Assembly (NCBI GenBank): GCA_937868035.1
Contig: CALMLK010000234.1
Span: forward strand, 1-26,048
Length of the DNA: 26,048 nt
Origin: an uncultured Alphaproteobacteria bacterium
Lineage (GTDB): Bacteria > Pseudomonadota > Alphaproteobacteria > Rhizobiales > Aestuariivirgaceae
Direction of reading: 5' to 3'
The position numbers and the translations under genes are program-made. Positions 7,838 to 15,446 of this stretch are shown piece by piece. How positions within the stretch are numbered: position 1 is the stretch's first letter; each line of letters opens with the position of its first letter. The notes below the pieces were generated by a model. The model saw nothing but the letters and a program-made list of their open reading frames with translations. It ran no database searches and was not told the DNA's origin.

Positions 7838-9297
7838 GCTTGCACCTTGGGGGCATTGCGCGTTCCAAACGCGCCCGGCACGAAGGGACGCGGGGTGTGT
7901 GACGCCGCGGCAGGATCGGGCTGAGAGGTCGCGTGATGGCGGTGATTGTGCAGCGCCGCGCCTGCCAGCGTTGCAAGACCAAGGCAGACCGAGAAGACCG
8001 ACAGCAAGGCCGGCGTGCGCAGGCCGAAATCCACGGCGGCATGGAGCAACAGAAGAAACGCCGCCACGCCCCCGGCACGGTACAAAGCGCCGCCGTGCCT
8101 GAACATGCTCAAGCGCATCAGGCGCACGAAGGTGACCGCGAACAGCACCACGAAGGCCACAAGCAGGATCAGCGCAGGCAGACCCCCGGCAAAGACGATT
8201 TCCAGCCAATCATTGTGGGCGTGGTTCACATAGTTGTCGATGATGTCGGCGGGCCGCTCGAACATTTGGTAGGCCGAGGCAAAACTTCCAAACCCGCTTC
8301 CCGCCGGAAAGAACGCCTTCACCCCGTCGAGGGACACGGCGAAAATCGTGGCGCGGAAATCGTCCAGCGGGTCTTTCTGCACGAGTCGCAGGATGCCCAC
8401 CATGCTGGCCTGGCCGATCACGAACAGGGCCGCAAGCGCTGCGAGGATGGCGGCACCGGACTGCGCAAAACGGCGCCAGCGAAACACTACTGCAAAGGCG
8501 AGAAAGACTGCGAGCATGGCAAGCAGGACCCCTGCCCGGGATCCGACAGCCGCAAGGGCCGCGAGGAGGATGCCCATGTAGATCACCGCAAACAGCGACA
8601 TCAACCAGGGCTTCATCCGCCACGCATCCGTTGCCGTCGTGGCGAGCGCGGCCACAAAGGGCACAGCCGTGAAAAGTTGCGCGGCAAGGAAATTGCGGTT
8701 GGAAAACGTGCCCATGGCAATATTGCCGGCGGGTGTGGTGTAGAAATACAGCCCCTGTCCGGGGCCCGCAAACTTCTGGGTGAGCGCCAGCACAGCGCCC
8801 GCAAGGGCACACAGCAGCAGTGCTGTCCCAACCATCATGGCATTGCGCCAATCCAGCGTGAGGGCAGCCAGGAAACCAGCGAACGCGGGGATCAGCGCAA
8901 GCGCCGATGCATATCCTTCTACCGGTTGCAGATTGAGGGGAAGCCAAGGTGCGGCTTCTCCTGACGCCTGATAAGTTGCAGCAACAAGTCCGCGGCCTGG
9001 CAACGACATCCAGATCCCGGGCGGCAGGGGAATGAGTTGCACCAGCGTCAGCACAAGAGCCAGCAGCAGGAGAATGAGACCGGCAAGGCCCGTCCAGGTG
9101 GGGAAGCCTGTCCGCAACCGCCAGGCCGCAAGAAGCGCGAGGCCCGCGCTCAACAGCGTTTGAACGGTCAGCACGGCTGGTGACGGCACTGATGTCCCGC
9201 CTGCCAGAATCATGACCGCGAGCCACAGGGAAACAGCCATGCCCCACCACAGGGAATGCAGCGATGGACGCTCATTTCCTTGGACCGTGTGCGGCAT
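7834..9297 (-). CDS. O-antigen ligase / Wzy-type polymerase family membrane protein
   Basis: 487 residues from the ATG at 9297, which has a strong AGGAG-rich ribosome site upstream; the longer frame to 9339 lacks one. About ten to twelve hydrophobic segments span the protein. The large loop contains NHAHNDWLEIVFAGG near residue 360, the Wzy_C signature whose His is important in WaaL-type ligases. The family transfers or polymerises lipid-linked glycans on the periplasmic face. In an EPS operon with Wzc and Wza it more probably acts as the repeat-unit polymerase, but ligase and polymerase cannot be separated by sequence alone. It lies 128 bases after the FecR-like gene. Confidence 0.9.
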   Translation of the reverse strand: MPHTVQGNERPSLHSLWWGMAVSLWLAVMILAGGTSVPSPAVLTVQTLLSAGLALLAAWRLRTGFPTWTGLAGLILLLLALVLTLVQLIPLPPGIWMSLPGRGLVAATYQASGEAAPWLPLNLQPVEGYASALALIPAFAGFLAALTLDWRNAMMVGTALLLCALAGAVLALTQKFAGPGQGLYFYTTPAGNIAMGTFSNRNFLAAQLFTAVPFVAALATTATDAWRMKPWLMSLFAVIYMGILLAALAAVGSRAGVLLAMLAVFLAFAVVFRWRRFAQSGAAILAALAALFVIGQASMVGILRLVQKDPLDDFRATIFAVSLDGVKAFFPAGSGFGSFASAYQMFERPADIIDNYVNHAHNDWLEIVFAGGLPALILLVAFVVLFAVTFVRLMRLSMFRHGGALYRAGGVAAFLLLLHAAVDFGLRTPALLSVFSVCLGLATLAGAALHNHRHHATSQPDPAAASHTPRPFVPGAFGTRNAPKVQA

Positions 9298-9425
9298 AAA
9301 CCCCCTGCTCCTGAATAGCACGAAGGGGCCGCACAGCATGCGACCCTGATTCGCTTATCCAACTTTTAGTTCAGCCGATTCCACCATGCGAGAAAGTTCC
9401 GCAGGAGACGTCAAACCGGTGGGAA

Positions 9426-9890
9426 TTAGTTTCCGCTGACGGGGTCGTCGCCGAACCAATCATCACACTTGACGGCGCAGGCCACGGCGGCAGGACCCAC
9501 GAACGCCAGCGTCGTGACGATCGGTGGCAAGCCGCCAGCTGCCGGAAGCCCGGCACCCGGGACGCCACCGGTTGCACCGGAAGCCGTTTGGCCCGTTCCC
9601 GCAGGGATTTCGCAAGGCGCAGCCACTGTGACGACAAAAACCGAAGATTGTGACAGCGGGAGCGTACACGACTGATACGTGATTTTGGCGAAAGAACCCT
9701 TGCCGACCATGACCTTGTCGCCGGGCTTAAGGGCCAAGGCATCGGTTGCAGGAACAAACCCGTGCCCGGTATTGACCAGAACCTTGCCTTGCATTCCAGA
9801 AATGGTAGCAACGCTGGCATTTGCGGCACTTGCAGAATGTGCGTGCGAAGACAGAACGGCGCACAGCAACGCAATTGTAAATCGCTTCAT
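9426..9890 (-). CDS. Secreted FecR-domain-like protein, first gene of the EPS operon
   Basis: 154 residues from the ATG at 9890, which has a GGGGGA ribosome site; the in-frame extension to 10043 is not needed. The N-terminus (MKRFTIALLCAVLSSHAHSASA) is a Sec signal peptide. Residues ~25-75 read as a FecR-like beta domain (VATISGMQGKVLVNTGHGF, LKPGDKVMVGKGSFAKITY). Two Cys in the middle and two near the end could form disulfides. A Gly/Pro/Ala-rich linker and a short hydrophobic patch precede an acidic end (DDWFGDDPVSGN). Its role is unknown; the position suggests a periplasmic accessory of polysaccharide export. Confidence 0.75.
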   Translation of the reverse strand: MKRFTIALLCAVLSSHAHSASAANASVATISGMQGKVLVNTGHGFVPATDALALKPGDKVMVGKGSFAKITYQSCTLPLSQSSVFVVTVAAPCEIPAGTGQTASGATGGVPGAGLPAAGGLPPIVTTLAFVGPAAVACAVKCDDWFGDDPVSGN

Positions 9891-10200
9891 AAAATATCGT
9901 CCCCCGACTTCGGCACTCAACTGGGAGTCACATAGCGTATTAGGGTTGAGAGGGTCAAGGCACGCACCCAGAAAATGTAAGGATTCGCGGATTCCAATAA
10001 ATTTGTCGCAAGACCGAAAATTGAAACCAGCTGAAATAATCAATCAAAAATCACAGATTGCCGAGGCTGCGATACAACTTAAAAATGTATTTCCACAGCG
10101 TCTCTGTCTCGGTGTTGGTCATCCCGCAGAAAAGGCGATTCTGCGCATGCCGGGCAAATTCGAAACACTATAAAAAACAATAGATTACAAATTTCGTCGG
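9891..10200. other. AT-rich intergenic region upstream of the EPS operon
   Basis: About 310 bases between the end of maeB and the start of the FecR-like gene, clearly richer in A and T than its surroundings. No convincing coding frame is seen. No clear hairpin plus T-run for maeB was found. It should hold the promoter and any regulator sites of the EPS operon. Confidence 0.6.
9929..9958 (-). promoter_or_regulatory. Possible sigma-70-type promoter of the EPS operon
   Basis: On the minus strand TTGACC (9958-9953) is followed after 18 bases by TATGTG (9934-9929), about 39 bases upstream of the FecR-like start codon. The -35 is good, the -10 is weak. No EcfG-type motif is present here. Confidence 0.25.
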
Positions 10201-12489
10201 CTAGTTTCGCTCCAGCGCAAGCGCTTCCGTGACTGCAATGGCCGACATGTTCACAACGCCGCGGGATGTGACCGACCCGGTCAGGATATGGGCGGGCTTT
10301 GCCGTTCCGAGCAGGATCGGCCCGACCGGCAGGGAATCACCGAACACTTTGATCGTCTGGTAGGCGATGTTGGCGGAGGCAAGGTCCGGCATGACCAGCA
10401 GGTTGGCATCCCCGCTCAACGTAGAGGTTGGCAGCTTGCGCTGGCGCACGGCAGCAATGAGCGCCGTATCCGCCTGCATCTCACCATCCACTTCGAGCTG
10501 CGGGGCCCGCTGCCGGACAATGCCCAAGGCATCGCGCATTTTCGTGGACGAGGGCGTGTCGAAATCGCCGAAGTCGGAATGCGTGACCAGCGCCACCTTC
10601 GGCACCAGCCCGAAGCGCGCAACATGATCGGCACAGAGCAACACATTGTCGGCAATCGCGGCCGCGCTGGGATCGGGCTGCACATGCGTATCCGCAAGGA
10701 AGACGATGCCGCGCGACGTGATCATCAGGCTCATGGCGGCGAACTCGTTCACGCCCGGCGCCAGCCCGATGATGTCGCGGATCAGGCGGAGCTTCGACCG
10801 GAAGCGCCCTTCCAGCCCGCAGATCATCGCGTCAGCCTCGCCGCGGTGCACGGCGAGCGCCGCAATCACGGTCGTCGAAGTGCGGACGAGCGTCCGCGCC
10901 GCATCCGGCGTGATGCCCTTGCGTCCCGCCAGTTCCACCAGGGTGGCCACATAGTCGCGATAACGCGGATCATCTTCCGGGTTGATGATCGCCACGTCGG
11001 TGTGGAGCGCAAGCGATAGTCCGTAGCGTTTGATGCGCGTCTCGATGACGGCAGGCCGGCCCACCAGAATGGGTTTTGCAATACCCTCTTCGATCAGCAC
11101 TTGTGCCGCCCGCAGCACGCGCTCGTCTTCGCCGTCGGCATAGATCACCCGCCTCGGCTGCTTGCGCGCCTCGGCAAAGATGTTGCGCATGATGAAGCCT
11201 GACTTGAACACGAAGCGCTGCAGGCTTTCGCCATAGGCGTCGAGATCGGCGATGGGCCGCGTGGCGACACCGCTTTCCATGGCAGCCCGCGCGACAGCAG
11301 GCGCCACCCGCAGGATAAGACGCGGATCGAAGGGCGAAGGAATGAGCGACTCCCGCCCGAACACGCGGGTTTCTCCGCCCGACGCGCGCGCCACGATGTC
11401 CGACGGCGTATCACGCGCCAGTTCCGCGATGGCCTGGACGGCGGCCCGCTTCATCTCCTCGTTGATGGCGGTGGCGCCCACATCAAGTGCGCCCCGGAAG
11501 ATATAGGGAAAGCACAGCACGTTGTTGACCTGGTTCGGATAGTCGGAGCGGCCCGTGCAGATCATGGCGTCAGCCCTGGCCTCCAGCGCCGCCTCCGGCA
11601 TGATTTCGGGGAAGGGATTGGCCAGCGCCAGGATGAGCGGATGCGGCGCCATTGTCTTCAGGTGCTCGGGCTTCAGCACACCGCCTGCCGACAAACCGAG
11701 GAACACATCCGCATCCGGAATGATGTCCGCGAGGGTGCGCGCCGCTGTCTTCTGCGCAAAGACCGCCTTCCAGGCGTCCATCAGCACCTCGCGGCCCTCA
11801 TGCACCACGCCCTCGATGTCGCAGACCCAGATGTTTTCGCGCGAGGCCCCGAGGCTCACGAGCTGGTTGAGGCAGGCAAGGGCGGCGGCACCCGCACCCG
11901 ACGCCACGATCTTGATGCGGGAAATGTCTTTCCCCGTGAGGCGAAGCGCGTTGGTGACGGCCGCCCCGACGATCACCGCCGTGCCATGCTGGTCGTCGTG
12001 AAAGACGGGGATCGCCATGCGTTCCCGCAAGCGCTGTTCCAGTTCGAAGCACTCCGGTGCCTTGATGTCTTCCAGGTTAATGCCGCCGAAAGTCGGTTCC
12101 AGCGCGGCAATCGTCTCCACCAACGCGTCGACATTGGTTTGCGCGAGTTCAATGTCGAAGACATCAATATCCGCGAACTTCTTGAAGAGGACGGCCTTGC
12201 CTTCCATCACAGGCTTTGCCGCCAGCGGCCCGATGTTGCCCAGCCCCAGCACCACCGTGCCGTTGGAGACGACCGCCACGAGATTGCCGCGCGCCGTATA
12301 GCGCGAGACACTCGCGGGATCGGCATGTATCGCTTCGGACACGGCGGCGACACCCGGCGAATAGGCCAGCGCCAGATCACGCTGGTTGCCGAGCGGCTTG
12401 GTGGCGCGGACCTCGAGTTTCCCCGGCCGTGCCCCCTCATGGTAAATGAGTGCGCCGCTCTTCAGGTCCGTGGACAGTGTCGTAGCCAT
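10201..12489 (-). CDS. maeB: NADP-dependent malic enzyme with C-terminal phosphotransacetylase-like domain
   Basis: About 762 residues. The malic enzyme part covers ~1-420: [23 protein letters not shown] with the catalytic Tyr, the [16 protein letters not shown] region with the Lys, DDQHGTA, and the nucleotide-binding [13 protein letters not shown] near 195. The remainder is the phosphotransacetylase-like domain (for example [17 protein letters not shown]) typical of MaeB/Tme hybrids, where it is thought to be regulatory. The enzyme decarboxylates malate to pyruvate with NADP. The ATG at 12489 is preferred because GGAAAG lies upstream; an ATG at 12510 has no ribosome site. It follows the allantoinase gene closely and may be co-transcribed with it. 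Confidence 0.96.
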   Translation of the reverse strand: MATTLSTDLKSGALIYHEGARPGKLEVRATKPLGNQRDLALAYSPGVAAVSEAIHADPASVSRYTARGNLVAVVSNGTVVLGLGNIGPLAAKPVMEGKAVLFKKFADIDVFDIELAQTNVDALVETIAALEPTFGGINLEDIKAPECFELEQRLRERMAIPVFHDDQHGTAVIVGAAVTNALRLTGKDISRIKIVASGAGAAALACLNQLVSLGASRENIWVCDIEGVVHEGREVLMDAWKAVFAQKTAARTLADIIPDADVFLGLSAGGVLKPEHLKTMAPHPLILALANPFPEIMPEAALEARADAMICTGRSDYPNQVNNVLCFPYIFRGALDVGATAINEEMKRAAVQAIAELARDTPSDIVARASGGETRVFGRESLIPSPFDPRLILRVAPAVARAAMESGVATRPIADLDAYGESLQRFVFKSGFIMRNIFAEARKQPRRVIYADGEDERVLRAAQVLIEEGIAKPILVGRPAVIETRIKRYGLSLALHTDVAIINPEDDPRYRDYVATLVELAGRKGITPDAARTLVRTSTTVIAALAVHRGEADAMICGLEGRFRSKLRLIRDIIGLAPGVNEFAAMSLMITSRGIVFLADTHVQPDPSAAAIADNVLLCADHVARFGLVPKVALVTHSDFGDFDTPSSTKMRDALGIVRQRAPQLEVDGEMQADTALIAAVRQRKLPTSTLSGDANLLVMPDLASANIAYQTIKVFGDSLPVGPILLGTAKPAHILTGSVTSRGVVNMSAIAVTEALALERN

Positions 12490-12528
12490 CGGGAGTGGTC
12501 TTTCCGTCATGAAAACAGGTGGACAGGA

Positions 12529-13434
12529 TTATGCAAAGGTGGCGTGCCAATGCCGGGCAATGTCGATGCGGCGCGGGATCCACACCTTCTCCTTCGATTG
12601 CACGTAGTCCATGAACTTCGCCAGGCCGAGCGCGCGCCCGGGCCGGCCCACGAGGCGGCAATGCAGCCCAACCGACATCATCTTCGGTGATCCGCGGCGG
12701 CCCTCTTCATAGAGGCAGTCAAAGCTGTCCTTGAGATACTGATAGAAGTGTTCGCCGGTATTGAAACCCTGCGGCGTTCCGAAGCGCATGTCATTGGCAT
12801 CAAGCGTGTAGGGAATGATGAGATGCTTTTCGCCGCCAGCCTTCTTCAGGAAGTAGGGCAGGTCGTCGGCATAGTCATCGGAGGAATAGAGAAAGCCCCC
12901 TTCTTCCATCACCAGCTTGGTGGTGTTCATGGAACACCGGCCGGTGTACCATCCGAGCGGCCTCTCCCCCGTCACCTCCGAATGCACGCGGATGGCCTCG
13001 GCAATCTGCTGGCGCTCCACCTCTTCCGGCATGTCCTTGTGTTCCACCCACTTGTAGCCGTGGCTGGCGATTTCCCAATCCGCCTCCTTCATCGCCTTCA
13101 CCTGATCGGGAGAGCGCATCAGCGCGGTTGCAACGCCATAGATCGTGGGCCGGATCTTGCGTTCGGTGAACATGCGCCACAGCCGCCAGAAACCTGCGCG
13201 TGCCCCGTACTCGTAAATGGACTCCATGTTCCAGTGCCGCTGCCCGGGCCAAGGGGCCGCTCCGACGATCTCGGACAGGAAGGCCTCCGAGGCCGCATCA
13301 CCGTGGAGGATGTTGTTCTCGCCACCTTCTTCATAGTTGAGAACGAACTGCACCGCGACCCGTGCGCCATCCGGCCACTTGGGATCAGGAATGGCACGGC
13401 CGTAGCCTTTCATGTCTCGCGCATAAGTGGTCAT
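12529..13434 (-). CDS. puuE: Allantoinase, PuuE type (polysaccharide-deacetylase fold)
   Basis: 301 residues, the normal size for PuuE. The ATG at 13434 has GAGGAG five bases upstream; a GTG one codon earlier is possible. Conserved stretches of the family are visible: VAVQFVLNYEEGGENN near the start, GDAASEAFLSEI, EIASHGYKW, and GWYTGRCSMNT near 161-171. PuuE enzymes hydrolyse allantoin to allantoate in urate breakdown and differ from metal-dependent amidohydrolase allantoinases. No other purine-catabolism gene is in the window. A related NodB-like amidase is the alternative. Confidence 0.88.
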   Translation of the reverse strand: MTTYARDMKGYGRAIPDPKWPDGARVAVQFVLNYEEGGENNILHGDAASEAFLSEIVGAAPWPGQRHWNMESIYEYGARAGFWRLWRMFTERKIRPTIYGVATALMRSPDQVKAMKEADWEIASHGYKWVEHKDMPEEVERQQIAEAIRVHSEVTGERPLGWYTGRCSMNTTKLVMEEGGFLYSSDDYADDLPYFLKKAGGEKHLIIPYTLDANDMRFGTPQGFNTGEHFYQYLKDSFDCLYEEGRRGSPKMMSVGLHCRLVGRPGRALGLAKFMDYVQSKEKVWIPRRIDIARHWHATFA

Positions 13435-13552
13435 CACGGCTCCTCGCTCAGCAATACGGCAGGCATATCACCAGATAGCTCAACTGCAGCAGGAGGCAAA
13501 GCCCGCGTCTGGAGGCGAGCGCTCAACTTCTTCCAATTGCGCATCACCGGCC

Positions 13553-13577
13553 GGAACATTCCGGAAATGTCATCGTT
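13553..13577 (+). promoter_or_regulatory. EcfG-type promoter upstream of the four-cysteine protein gene
   Basis: GGAAC (13553-13557), 16 bases, CGTT (13574-13577): exact match to the general-stress sigma consensus. It lies 75 bases upstream of the start at 13653. Confidence 0.85.
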
Positions 13578-13652
13578 CTCTCTCTGCACGCCAGATCACT
13601 GGTGTGCACCCTCATCCGCACAAGACCGTCAGCAGCGTTTAGGAGGTACATC

Positions 13653-14087
13653 ATGTGCGATTACAGCTTGGAATCCCTCGTCAGCCGCGAAGCCGAAGTC
13701 GGCGATGTTCTCGTGACCTGCAGCTTCAGCACCACAACCACGCGCGGTTTCTGCGCACCCGGAAAGCCGGAGGTGGCGGTGTGCCTGAAACCCGGCACCG
13801 AGCTTGCCTTTGAGCAGCCAGTGCAGACCTCCGGCATCTGGGGCTACGTGGAGCAGGCCTTCAGCCAGGAAGCGCGTCTTGCCCGCTTCCGCCAGGTCGA
13901 CGTCGACAAACCCGGCACGCATCACGATGCCGTGGAATTGGCGGATGGCCGCATCTTCAAGGTCAATGCGCTCCGCGAAGGCCAGCGCGCCACCGTGATC
14001 CAGCTTCCTGCCATGGAAGACGGAACACGCGAAGAGAAGCCGCACGTTCACGTCAATGAAACTGCTCGCGAGAGCGAACTGATCTGA
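13653..14087 (+). CDS. Conserved protein of unknown function, predicted EcfG regulon
   Basis: 144 residues from the ATG at 13653, preceded by a strong AGGAGG ribosome site. No signal peptide or membrane segment is seen. It starts MCDYSLESLVSR and has Cys at ~2, 23, 34 and 44. The N-terminal part is Thr-rich (SFSTTTTRGFCAPG), and the C-terminal part is charged and soluble (DGTREEKPHVHVNETARESE). I know MCDYSL-type proteins as conserved in alphaproteobacteria but know of no assigned function. An exact EcfG promoter places it in the stress regulon. The four Cys might bind a metal or act in redox chemistry; this is inference. Confidence 0.8.
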   Translation: MCDYSLESLVSREAEVGDVLVTCSFSTTTTRGFCAPGKPEVAVCLKPGTELAFEQPVQTSGIWGYVEQAFSQEARLARFRQVDVDKPGTHHDAVELADGRIFKVNALREGQRATVIQLPAMEDGTREEKPHVHVNETARESELI

Positions 14088-14103
14088 CCGTGTGATTGCT
14101 GCT

Positions 14104-14136
14104 TGCCGTCCCATCTTCACCGCGGATGGGGCGGCA
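14104..14136 (+). terminator. Stable hairpin downstream of the four-cysteine protein gene
   Basis: A 12-pair stem (TGCCGTCCCATC with GATGGGGCGGCA, one G-U pair) with a nine-base loop begins 16 bases after the stop codon. There is no T-run after it, so it may be a weak terminator or an mRNA-stabilising stem. Confidence 0.4.
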
Positions 14137-14174
14137 GGAAGCACTTGTGGGCGCAAGCGAGAGAGGGAGCCGGG

Positions 14175-14199
14175 GGAACCTTTGACCGAGCGAGGCGTT
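14175..14199 (+). promoter_or_regulatory. EcfG-type promoter of the exported PRC-barrel gene
   Basis: GGAAC (14175-14179), 16 bases, CGTT (14196-14199), an exact match 31 bases before the ATG at 14231. Confidence 0.88.
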
Positions 14200-14230
14200 T
14201 CCACACTGCACAGCGACAAGGAGATTTGCC

Positions 14231-14896
14231 ATGTCACGAACACTGTATTCCACAGCGGTGATTGCACTGCTCCTCGGAACCGGCGGCGCATTTGCGCAGA
14301 GTTCCACGACGACACAGCAGCCCGGTGCTGCCCCCGCCGTCGATTGCCCCGTGCCGGGTTCCGTTCCCGATGACCAGCTTCCGGCAAATTGCAAGCCCGG
14401 CACCACAACCGGCGCAATTCCTGCCACACCGGATGCAAACAGCTCTGCGCAGCAGCAGCCCGATCCCAATGCGACGCCTGACGTGAACACGGGATCGACG
14501 ACGCCAGCCGACAATTCCACCGCCACTGCACCGGCAGCTGGCAGCACTGATACCGCTGCTACACCGCCCGACAATGCAACTGGCGAGGCCATGGCGCCCA
14601 TGCCAGCGGGCGCTGAGTTCCTCGCGTCCCAATTCATGGGCCGCACGGTCTACACCGCGGCCAATGAGAACGTCGGCGAAATCAACGATCTCGTGATGAA
14701 CAAGGAACTCGACACCATCGTCGCCGTGATTGGCGTCGGCGGCTTCCTGGGCATCGGCGAGAAGGACGTTCTGGTGCCGATCGACCAAATCACCATTTCG
14801 AAGGATGCCTCCAACAAGCCCCTGCTCACCATTGCGTCGACCAAGGAGCAGCTGGAGGCTGCTCCCGCCTTCGACCGCACCGCTCTCGCCCGCTGA
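14231..14896 (+). CDS. Exported PRC-barrel domain protein
   Basis: 221 residues; the ATG is preceded by AAGGAG. Residues 1-22 are a Sec signal peptide ending GGAFAQ. Residues ~25-130 are a low-complexity Pro/Thr/Ser/Ala/Asn/Gln linker with two Cys (DCPVPG, NCKPG). The PRC-barrel domain covers ~135-205 (FMGRTVYTAANENVGEINDLV, VIGVGGFLGIGEKDVLVPIDQI). PRC-barrel domains are small beta folds found in RNA-processing, photosynthetic and many stress proteins; the biochemical role of such exported versions is not established. It likely acts in the periplasm or cell wall. A direct EcfG promoter precedes it and the next gene probably shares the transcript. Confidence 0.88.
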   Translation: MSRTLYSTAVIALLLGTGGAFAQSSTTTQQPGAAPAVDCPVPGSVPDDQLPANCKPGTTTGAIPATPDANSSAQQQPDPNATPDVNTGSTTPADNSTATAPAAGSTDTAATPPDNATGEAMAPMPAGAEFLASQFMGRTVYTAANENVGEINDLVMNKELDTIVAVIGVGGFLGIGEKDVLVPIDQITISKDASNKPLLTIASTKEQLEAAPAFDRTALAR

Positions 14897-14938
14897 CGGC
14901 AGCTCAGCAAACTCAACCCCCGTTAGGAGACTATAGTG

Positions 14939-15313
14939 ATGAAAACGACGCTTCTCAGTTCGGCGCTTGCGTCAGCAATCATGCTCAGCACGCCGATGAT
15001 GATCCCCATGGGCGCTGCGACCCCGGCAAAGGCCGAAGTTTCGCTTGGCGTGTTCTTCGGTGTGCCGCACTACCGCCACCGGATGGGACCCGACTACATG
15101 TATCGCCGCGGTTATGGCTGGTATCTTCCCCGCCACCACGCCCGCTTCAAGATGTCTTGTGGTGAGGCCAAGTGGTCGGTTCGCAATCGCGGCTACCGGA
15201 ACGTGTCCACGGTGGAGTGCAATGGCGCCACCTACACCTTCCGTGCGTCGCGCAACGGCCACCGCATCCTCGTCTACGTCAATGCCCGCAGTGGCGCGGT
15301 ATGGCGCGGCTGA
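14939..15313 (+). CDS. Small exported basic protein of unknown function
   Basis: 124 residues from the ATG at 14939 (a GTG one codon earlier is possible); TAGGAG lies nine bases upstream. A Sec signal peptide ends near ATPAKAEV. The mature protein is rich in Arg, His, Tyr and Gly (HYRHRMGPDYMYRRGYGWYLPRHHARF), then has a compact C-terminal part with two Cys (MSCGEAKWSV, TVECNGATYTF) ending ILVYVNARSGAVWRG, which resembles a PepSY-like ending. It lies 42 bases after the PRC-barrel gene with no promoter between, so it probably shares that EcfG-driven transcript. A strong terminator follows. Confidence 0.8.
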   Translation: MKTTLLSSALASAIMLSTPMMIPMGAATPAKAEVSLGVFFGVPHYRHRMGPDYMYRRGYGWYLPRHHARFKMSCGEAKWSVRNRGYRNVSTVECNGATYTFRASRNGHRILVYVNARSGAVWRG

Positions 15314-15334
15314 GGCCAAAGCTCACATGAACTT

Positions 15335-15374
15335 GCCCGGGTGCCGCCGCGATGCGGTGCCCGGGCTATTTTTT
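15335..15374 (+). terminator. Intrinsic terminator after the exported protein genes
   Basis: A 13-pair stem (15335-15347 with 15354-15366, including two G-U pairs), a six-base loop, then TATTTTTT. It ends the PRC-barrel / exported-protein transcript. Confidence 0.92.
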
Positions 15375-15446
15375 CTGCCGTGTGATCCTCCTGCCTTCTT
15401 CATGCGGAATGATGAACATTGAAGGACGCGCAACCCGGAAGCCGTC

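Noticed and set aside
7933..8964. 343-codon open frame on the plus strand
   Set aside because: Antisense to the polymerase/ligase gene, which has membrane helices and the Wzy_C motif.
10040..10200. Possible intrinsic terminator after maeB
   Set aside because: A-rich stretches exist on the plus strand, but no stable hairpin next to a minus-strand T-run could be drawn.
15406..15430. GGAAT-N16-CGCG upstream of the HWE kinase as an EcfG promoter
   Set aside because: One mismatch in the -35 and two in the four-base -10; this is too far from the consensus seen eight times exactly in this window.
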